This document shows positions 58,811 to 64,000 of a stretch of 64,000 nucleotides of DNA, in pieces. The notes beneath the pieces were generated by a model, which was not told the DNA's origin, made no database searches, and saw only the letters and a list, made by a program, of their open reading frames with translations. Each line of letters opens with the position of its first letter. Position 1 is the stretch's first letter. This stretch comes from an archaeon (GTDB lineage: Archaea > Thermoproteota > Nitrososphaeria > Nitrososphaerales > Gagatemarchaeaceae), in the NCBI GenBank assembly GCA_021827865.1, contig JAKAUC010000020.1:1-64000 (forward strand), written 5' to 3'. The translations under genes were made by a program, and so were the position numbers.

Positions 58811-59995
58811 CTACCGGGAGGACTCGAGGGCGGCAACTATCCTTTCGTGGCTCTGCTGGGGCCCCTCCAAGCCGGTGTTCAGTATGATGCATGGGACCTT
58901 CCACTTCTCGAACATCATCCCGAAGAATGCGGCCTGTCTGTCGTCATCCCTCTCCAGCAGGTATGGGTTGTACCAGGGCTCAAACGACGTCGTCCCCCAT
59001 TTCTCCTTTGGCCCCGCCCCGGGCAGCACCATGTACTCTCCCTTCCTCAGGACGCCTATCGCCTCTCGGGGCGAAAGCCTGGCTTCGGCCGGGCTGTGAC
59101 CGTCCCTCCTCAAAAGCACGACGAGGTTGACCGGCACCTCGTTCACCACTTTGCTCGCGCCCAGTATGTCCTCCCTCCTGACGAGCGCCCTCGAATTGCC
59201 GAAGGCGTAGTAGCAGCGCCCCATCCCCTCGTTGAAGACGCACCTTCGGTGCGTGACGGAGCATTGCTCAGCCCCCTCCGGGTACTCGCAGTCCTCCTTC
59301 ACCGTCGTGACGTTTTCATTGATGGACCTGTCGAAGACTCCCCTCAGCCAGACCTGCTCCCTCTGGGATTCCGTTCTCATGTACAACGACCTCTCCGGCT
59401 GCCTCGCCACCAGGTCATCACTCGGGTGATCCGGTGCAGGGTCGGGGAATCGGATGTAAGCCCAGTCGTCACCGCATATCTTTCCTTCGCCGTTCATGAA
59501 GATGAGGAAGGCCTGGGTCGTCTTGCCCGTCCCCGTGGGTGCGATGATGACGACCCCTCGCCCCCTGTGAAGGGCGGTCGCCCCGTGAATGGAGAGCGTG
59601 TTGGACTCTCTTTCGAGGATGGCGGCCACCATCCCCAATGCCCAGGACTTGCATTGTCCATAGTACTCCGTGTTCACGAAAAGAGCGGAGCGGAGCTCCG
59701 GCGAGTAGTACGCCGAGGGCTCCATCCCCTCGACGTTGACAGCAGAATAGATCCTGGCCTGAACTTTGCCATCGGCCGCCGACCAGTTGTTCTGCCAGAA
59801 CTCCGCCTGGTGAGCGCTGTTGGTGACGAGCTCGATCACCACGCCGTTCAGATTAGCCTTCAGGGACCTAGCACCGGCGAGGGAGCCCTCGGCCTTGCCC
59901 AGCAGCCTGCGAAAGTCCGAGGCGGGGGTGTTCTTGTCCCCTTTCACCCTCGCTCGGGACTGCGTGTCATAGTTCTTGAACTCCGTGGCCCTCAT
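58811..59995 (-). CDS. HprK/PEP-carboxykinase-fold ATPase, Cys-rich
   Basis: 394 residues. A P-loop APTGTGKTTQ (about 152-161) followed by ICGDDWAYIRF (about 173-183) resembles the HPr-kinase/PEP carboxykinase fold, in which a GDDxx acidic pair binds metal. After it come four Cys in a short stretch (about 228-258: DCEYP, QCSVTHRRCVF, GRCYYAF), suggesting metal binding. ATG 59995 is chosen because it lies about 28 bases below CTTTTAAGG; a TTG at 60001 is also in frame. No HPr or PTS gene is near. Protein or metabolite kinase activity is inference. Confidence 0.65.
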   Translation of the reverse strand: MRATEFKNYDTQSRARVKGDKNTPASDFRRLLGKAEGSLAGARSLKANLNGVVIELVTNSAHQAEFWQNNWSAADGKVQARIYSAVNVEGMEPSAYYSPELRSALFVNTEYYGQCKSWALGMVAAILERESNTLSIHGATALHRGRGVVIIAPTGTGKTTQAFLIFMNGEGKICGDDWAYIRFPDPAPDHPSDDLVARQPERSLYMRTESQREQVWLRGVFDRSINENVTTVKEDCEYPEGAEQCSVTHRRCVFNEGMGRCYYAFGNSRALVRREDILGASKVVNEVPVNLVVLLRRDGHSPAEARLSPREAIGVLRKGEYMVLPGAGPKEKWGTTSFEPWYNPYLLERDDDRQAAFFGMMFEKWKVPCIILNTGLEGPQQSHERIVAALESSR

Positions 59996-60001
59996 GAGCA
60001 A

Positions 60002-60516
60002 AAACCGACCGGGCTTCGAGCCCTTAAAACCGTTGACGGACTGCCATCACACTTCTCTGAACGTCGAAGGCATCTCGCCGGGAGGCGCCGCAAGGGCTGG
60101 TCCGCCACGGCCAGGGGGCGTTGCGGTCCTCCCGATAGCCCGTAGGTTGCCGCCTTCTCCACGTCCAGCCCTCCCTTCTTGCATATCGAACGCGCCAGTC
60201 CAAACAACGACCGCCCGCCCCCCACCTCCCACTCCTATGAGGGCGCCGGTGACGTACCTCGAGGGAAGCACGGCTTCGCCGGAAGCGTGTGACGCGTTCC
60301 TCGCGGCCATCTTCGCCAGGTGCCTGTAGGTCGCGTAGTAGACGGGCTTCGGCGACGTGTCCAGTTTGACCGGGTGAGGGTCCCTGTTCGTCAGGGCCTG
60401 AGCCGGACGTTCTGCAACGGGGTGACTAAAAGCCCTACAGCGACCCGTGCGGGGCCTGAGGTCGAGCCCCGCCTGGTTTCCCGCTCCTCCCGGTGACCAC
60501 GACCGTTGCCATGGCA
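60002..60516. other. 515-base gap with only a doubtful minus-strand frame
   Basis: Holds the promoter of the HprK-like gene (near 60024). A minus-strand frame covers 60047-60529 (160 codons). Its middle (PVYYATYRHLAKMAARNASH, then SGEAVLPSRYVTGALI) has protein-like composition and neighbour-like codons, but the two ends do not, and no start codon sits at the right distance from the one TATA-like box (CTTTTAGTC near 60427). It may be a decaying gene. Confidence 0.35.
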
Positions 60517-61908
60517 TCAGCTCGGCCATGTGGCTTCAGAGCGGGGCGGCATGGGACCCGACCTCCGGTACCTATACCTCTCGAAGAACAGCTCCACTCC
60601 GTGCTGGTTGAGTTTGAAGACGACGTCCATCCGAGCGGCGCCTTCGAGTGTGAAGAACCGCGCCTCGTCCTCCTCCTCGCCGTTGGGGACGAGTATGATG
60701 TTGTTGCCTATGTCCTCCCCGGAAAGCATGAGAAAGCTATTCACCCTCTTCACTTCGGCGACGAGGGTGCCCTTGTAGGTCATATACTGGCCCTCCAACT
60801 TCTTGAGTAGCCTTTCCAGCTTGACCGCCCGCAGCTCGCCTGGGTCGACCCCCAATAAGAGGGACACTGCGGACATCCCAAGAAGCCCCATGCTGTAGCC
60901 GGTGCCGTTCGAGAGCAGCACGACTCCTGAGCCGGCATCTCGGACATATTCGATGTCTGAGGTGTAGACGTCCACCGAGCCCCCGTGGCGGACGACCTTG
61001 TGCCCGTGGAAGTCGGGGATTATCAGGAGCCCATAACCGTAAGAGTCTCCCCCGTAGTTCTCAATGGGCCACTTCGCGTAAGGCGTTTCCATCTTTGAGA
61101 GGATGTCCATGGAAATCACCCTCTTCCCTTTGAACTCTCCGCCATCTATTAGCATGGACACATAGTTCGAAAGGTCGGCGGCGCAGCTCATGATGCCTCC
61201 TGCCGCGTCGCTCCCGTAGGGGACCGGGGTGGGCGTCAGCTTCGCGCCCCTTATGGCGTAAGGGGTGGCGACGTCGATGTCTGCCGAGATGTCAGGCTTG
61301 TCTAGGAAGGTCCTCTTCATTTCCAGCGGCGTCAGGACCTCAGACCGGAGATAGTCGAACCAGTGGCGGCCGCTCGCCCTCGAGACTGCCTCGCCCAGGA
61401 GGACGAACCCCTCGTTGAGGTAGTGCACCTTCGCCCCCGGCCTGGACACAGCCCAGTCGTCGACGCCATCCAAGAAGGACCCCATGTCATCGAAGCTGGC
61501 TATGGGGAGCCAGTGGTGGTACTCCCTGAACGCGCTGAATAGGATGACCTCGAGAGAGCCCAACCCCGGGATCCCGCTCGTGTGAGAGAGCAGATGGTGG
61601 ACTTCGACCCCTTCGAAGGCCTTTTGCTTGAGAGGGACGAATTTGGTTACCGGGTCGTGGAAGTCCATCCTGCCTGACTCGACGAGCTTGCCGACGGCAA
61701 GGGCGACGAAGGACTTCGTGACGGATCCTATGCCGTAGAGTGTCTGCGGGGTCGCCGGGATGGCGCCCGCGGCGTCCTTCCATCCGAACCCCCTCGCATG
61801 CACCACTTCCCTGTCCTCGATGACTGCCGCAGACACGCTGGGAAGTTTGGTCTCGCTCATCTTCGCGAAGACCAGGTCGTCGAACCTCTGGGCGTCGAAA
61901 GCTACCAC
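60517..61908 (-). CDS. Serine beta-lactamase-fold hydrolase (class C/EstB-like)
   Basis: 463 residues from GTG, no signal peptide. The Ser-x-x-Lys motif is IGSVTKSFVAL, Tyr-x-Asn is VHYLNEGFVLL and the third motif is near VVRHGGS. A C-terminal extension of about 120 residues resembles the lipocalin-like tail of penicillin-binding-protein-related peptidases. Likely a cytoplasmic peptidase or esterase. The frame extends to 61959, overlapping the next gene, but GTG 61908 lies about 27 bases below CTTTTAACC and is used. Confidence 0.85.
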   Translation of the reverse strand: MVAFDAQRFDDLVFAKMSETKLPSVSAAVIEDREVVHARGFGWKDAAGAIPATPQTLYGIGSVTKSFVALAVGKLVESGRMDFHDPVTKFVPLKQKAFEGVEVHHLLSHTSGIPGLGSLEVILFSAFREYHHWLPIASFDDMGSFLDGVDDWAVSRPGAKVHYLNEGFVLLGEAVSRASGRHWFDYLRSEVLTPLEMKRTFLDKPDISADIDVATPYAIRGAKLTPTPVPYGSDAAGGIMSCAADLSNYVSMLIDGGEFKGKRVISMDILSKMETPYAKWPIENYGGDSYGYGLLIIPDFHGHKVVRHGGSVDVYTSDIEYVRDAGSGVVLLSNGTGYSMGLLGMSAVSLLLGVDPGELRAVKLERLLKKLEGQYMTYKGTLVAEVKRVNSFLMLSGEDIGNNIILVPNGEEEDEARFFTLEGAARMDVVFKLNQHGVELFFERYRYRRSGPMPPRSEATWPS

Positions 61909-61955
61909 GGGAGGAGTTCTCGAGTTCAGGTTAAAAGACGTGCCGCGGTCGCAGC

Positions 61956-62948
61956 TCACCAGTGCGACGAACGCTCAAGGATGAACCTGTAGGCATTGGC
62001 GTGCATGATCCCTTCCGCTTGATCTGTAGGCACGCCAGCTTCTACCAGGGCTCTCCTGAACTTCCCCACCCTTGACACGTCCGCCATCCCTTCGGGAGCC
62101 CTCGACATGCCCAGAAAGTCTGTCCCCAGAGCGGGTGCGGCCGGGCCGCCGACCTTCATGAAACGCTTCGCGTGATCCGCGAGCCTGGCGGCCGTGAACG
62201 GACGGCCGATGCAGCTCCGGATGAAGGTGAGCCCTACTATCCCGCCCCTCCTCCCGGTCTCGCGTACCAGGTCGTCCGAGATGTTCCTGCTGTTGGATTG
62301 CACAGGTGCCGAGTCAGAATGGCTGAAGAAGGGCGAGAGGACAGCAACGTTCAGCGCGTCGGACGACGTCTTCGGCGAAGCGTGCGAAAGATCGACCATG
62401 ACGCCGAGTCTGTCTGCCAGCGCGACGAGAGCTTCGCCTTCGCCGGTGAGCCCGTAGTCCTTGGTAGAGAGGCAAGAGGCCGCGAATTTGTTGTCGTAGT
62501 TCCAGGTCAGTCCTATGGAGCGGACTCCCAAGTTGAAGAACACCCTGAGGTCTTCGGGCTCGCCCAGGGCTTCGCACCCTTCGATGTGTAGAACGATCCC
62601 TACCCTCTTCCCTAGGGACTCCAGGTCCTCCTTCGTCCTCACTATCTTGAGGTGGTCAGGATAGAGCTCTTCGAGCGAGTAATAGATCTTGATCAGTTCG
62701 ATGGCTATGTCCCGGGGGGCTACAAGGGCCGACGACGAAGACCAGTATCCATACATCTTCTGCATGGCGTCAATCTTTCTCCTGTTCAAGCTCCCGACCA
62801 TCGGGAAAACGGAACCTAGGACTACATTCATCCCGGCTGTCTTGTATTTCGGGATGTCTGCCTGGCGGCCCCTGAGGTTCTGGTCGAACGGGGTGGAACC
62901 GCCCATCAGATAGTAGTAGCCTATGTCTTCGTGGAGGTCTACTACCAT
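61956..62948 (-). CDS. Membrane dipeptidase (M19, renal dipeptidase family)
   Basis: 330 residues. VVDLHEDIGYYY replaces the usual VDGHNDxP start but keeps the His and Asp; VLHIEGCEAL holds the bridging Glu, then GLTWNYDNKFA, VMVDLSHASPKT and FFSHSDSAPV with the other His ligands. Cleaves dipeptides, also D-amino acid forms. No signal peptide is seen. An open frame reaches 63029, but ATG 62948 lies about 26 bases below GTTAAATCC. Together with the beta-lactamase-fold enzyme it forms a peptidase pair. Confidence 0.9.
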   Translation of the reverse strand: MVVDLHEDIGYYYLMGGSTPFDQNLRGRQADIPKYKTAGMNVVLGSVFPMVGSLNRRKIDAMQKMYGYWSSSSALVAPRDIAIELIKIYYSLEELYPDHLKIVRTKEDLESLGKRVGIVLHIEGCEALGEPEDLRVFFNLGVRSIGLTWNYDNKFAASCLSTKDYGLTGEGEALVALADRLGVMVDLSHASPKTSSDALNVAVLSPFFSHSDSAPVQSNSRNISDDLVRETGRRGGIVGLTFIRSCIGRPFTAARLADHAKRFMKVGGPAAPALGTDFLGMSRAPEGMADVSRVGKFRRALVEAGVPTDQAEGIMHANAYRFILERSSHW

Positions 62949-62973
62949 GCCGGTCTCGTCCCCGAGGGCGGAT

Positions 62974-64000
62974 TTAACCGCTATCGGGAGCCGCGACAGG
63001 CGCATCGGCCGGCGCGGGGACAGATTCATGGCTTGGGCCGTCCCCGCGCGACCACCCCCTACGCTCGCCGCTCAGGAGGACGAACACCAGGGCGACAAGG
63101 ACCAGGGAGGTCGATATCTCGAAGGCGAAGCTCTGGCCGGAGAGGTACGCGCTGGCGTAGGCGGGGGAAAGCTTCCCCGAAAGGTTCCCTATGAAGAGCT
63201 GATACACTATCCGGGCCGGGATGACCGCGGTTGCGGCCGTCAGAGAGAGGGCGAAACTCAGGATCATCCCCGTGTTCCTGAAGGTGTTCATCGCCCCGGA
63301 CCCGACCCCGTACTTGGCAGGTGGGGTCGAAGACATGATCGCAGAGGTGTTCGAAGGCCAGAAGAACGCGAGCCCCACCCCCGAGAACGCTTCCAGGGCC
63401 CCTATCTGGAGGAGCGTGGTGTTCACCATAAGCCGACTGAAAAGAAAGAGGGAACCCGAAGTGATGAGGAGACCCACGGCAGAGATCCGCCGGAAACCGA
63501 ACCTGTCGGAGAGCGCCCCTCCCAGGGGACCGATGATCGCCCCCGCGACTGCGAATGGTACGATCAGATAAGACGCAGTCAGAACCGAAAGGCCGGCTAT
63601 CCCTTCAAGATAGAACAGGAGGAGGAAGTTGACGCTGAAGAACGCCAGGGACTGGAAGAGGGCCGCAAAGGTCGAAAACGCGAATGTCCTGTTTTTGAAG
63701 AATGCGAGGTCCAGTATGGGGTCCTTGCTGTACTTGGCCTCCCAGGCGACGAAAGCCGCGAACAAGACTGGCGAGAGCAGGAGGGCGCCTATCGTTATGG
63801 CGTCATGCCAGGCGTACAGCAGCCCCCAGCTTATCCCGACAAGCAGGGAGAGGAGTCCGGTAGTGAAAGCCGCGGCGGCGGGGACGTCGAAGGAGCCCCG
63901 CTGCCCCAGTGGCTTGACTGTCCTGAGGGTCCTGTAGGCCCAGGCAGTGGCGAAGATCCCTATGGGGACGTTGATCAGGAAGATCCACCTCCATGAGGTG
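62974..64000 (-). CDS. MFS transporter, DHA2 type, cut by the window edge
   Basis: The last 341 codons of a gene whose start lies beyond base 64000. At the edge the frame reads TSWRWIFLINVPIGIFATAW, the typical helix-6 motif of 14-helix DHA2 transporters, and continues through about nine helices to a hydrophilic tail rich in Pro and Asp. A second motif DRFGFRRISAVGLL is the repeated MFS loop. Exporter with unknown substrate; related to the transporter at 4612-6072. Confidence 0.88.
   Translation of the reverse strand, partial: TSWRWIFLINVPIGIFATAWAYRTLRTVKPLGQRGSFDVPAAAAFTTGLLSLLVGISWGLLYAWHDAITIGALLLSPVLFAAFVAWEAKYSKDPILDLAFFKNRTFAFSTFAALFQSLAFFSVNFLLLFYLEGIAGLSVLTASYLIVPFAVAGAIIGPLGGALSDRFGFRRISAVGLLITSGSLFLFSRLMVNTTLLQIGALEAFSGVGLAFFWPSNTSAIMSSTPPAKYGVGSGAMNTFRNTGMILSFALSLTAATAVIPARIVYQLFIGNLSGKLSPAYASAYLSGQSFAFEISTSLVLVALVFVLLSGERRGWSRGDGPSHESVPAPADAPVAAPDSG

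Noticed and set aside
58754-60145. A 463-codon plus-strand frame
   Set aside because: Antisense to the HprK-like gene, whose P-loop and promoter position are clear; the plus frame shows no motif.
62923-63996. A 357-codon plus-strand frame rich in Glu and Arg
   Set aside because: Mirror of the partial MFS gene, which shows the DHA2 motif SWRWIFLINVP.
1-64000. CRISPR arrays, insertion sequences, integrases or attachment sites
   Set aside because: No regularly spaced repeats, transposase or integrase genes or tRNA-end duplications were seen; the inteins are the only clear mobile elements.

Overview
The window looks like chromosomal DNA from a GC-rich archaeon of the TACK group, probably a non-ammonia-oxidising relative of the Thaumarchaeota/Nitrososphaeria. 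The support is mixed: a thermosome, an ESCRT-III (CdvB-type) protein, a geranylgeranyl reductase for archaeal lipids, HerA/NurA, archaeal winged-helix regulators, tRNAs with introns, inteins, and very many genes with a TATA box about 27 bases upstream of the start codon (leaderless transcripts). The exact lineage is inference. Complex I subunits, a Rieske protein, citrate synthase, acetyl-CoA synthetase, proline dehydrogenase and many peptidases and transporters suggest an aerobic, amino-acid- and peptide-using heterotroph. No ammonia-oxidation genes, rRNA, CRISPR array or insertion sequence was seen.

Layout. 0.4-4.1 kb: an overlapping operon of a RadB-like ATPase, a HerA/FtsK-like protein that has lost both Walker motifs, and a membrane protein, divergent from a small winged-helix regulator across a repeated operator-like sequence. 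4.1-13.7 kb: DHA2-type MFS transporter, arginase, ABC exporter, sugar nucleotidyltransferase, an MTHFR-like/MetE-like methionine pair, HtrA protease and a flavin split-barrel protein. 13.7-16.5 kb: a surface-protein cluster (membrane-bound winged helix, DUF4349-PKD protein, Ser/Thr-rich secreted protein, 55-residue membrane protein). 17.2-20.8 kb: HerA-like helicase plus an enlarged NurA-like nuclease. 21-26 kb: nucleotidyltransferase-fold protein, small unknowns, pterin dehydratase, thermosome, TetR. 26-38.6 kb: intein-containing geranylgeranyl reductase, TrmB-like regulator, CdvB, MscL, DMT transporter, nuoABCD with an intein in nuoB, and a cysteine-rich membrane protein/zinc-type regulator/Rieske group. 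38.8-49.2 kb: CBS protein plus a citrate synthase with an N-terminal ribbon-helix-helix-like domain, GGR-like flavoprotein plus AlaX-like editing protein, an intron-rich tRNA, GGT, regulators, proline dehydrogenase/Xaa-Pro dipeptidase, PolX and tRNA-Leu. 49.5-64 kb: acetyl-CoA synthetase, a catabolic run (2-hydroxyacid dehydrogenase, TPP enzyme, M20, metallo-beta-lactamase, extradiol dioxygenase), HAD phosphatase, HprK-like ATPase, serine beta-lactamase-fold hydrolase, M19 dipeptidase and a second MFS transporter cut by the window edge.

Most notable points: two large inteins in metabolic enzymes, one splitting the adjacent cysteines of the NuoB N2 cluster motif and carrying a probably dead endonuclease; a ribbon-helix-helix/citrate synthase fusion; the RadB-like/pseudo-HerA/membrane operon; a tRNA gene that seems to hold several insertions; and four divergent gene pairs, each apparently served by one central TATA box with start codons only 53-60 bases apart. 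The TATA spacing also moves many start codons, often to GTG or TTG, and exposes two small genes of 55 and 58 codons. All functional names rest on motif reading by eye; no database search was run.
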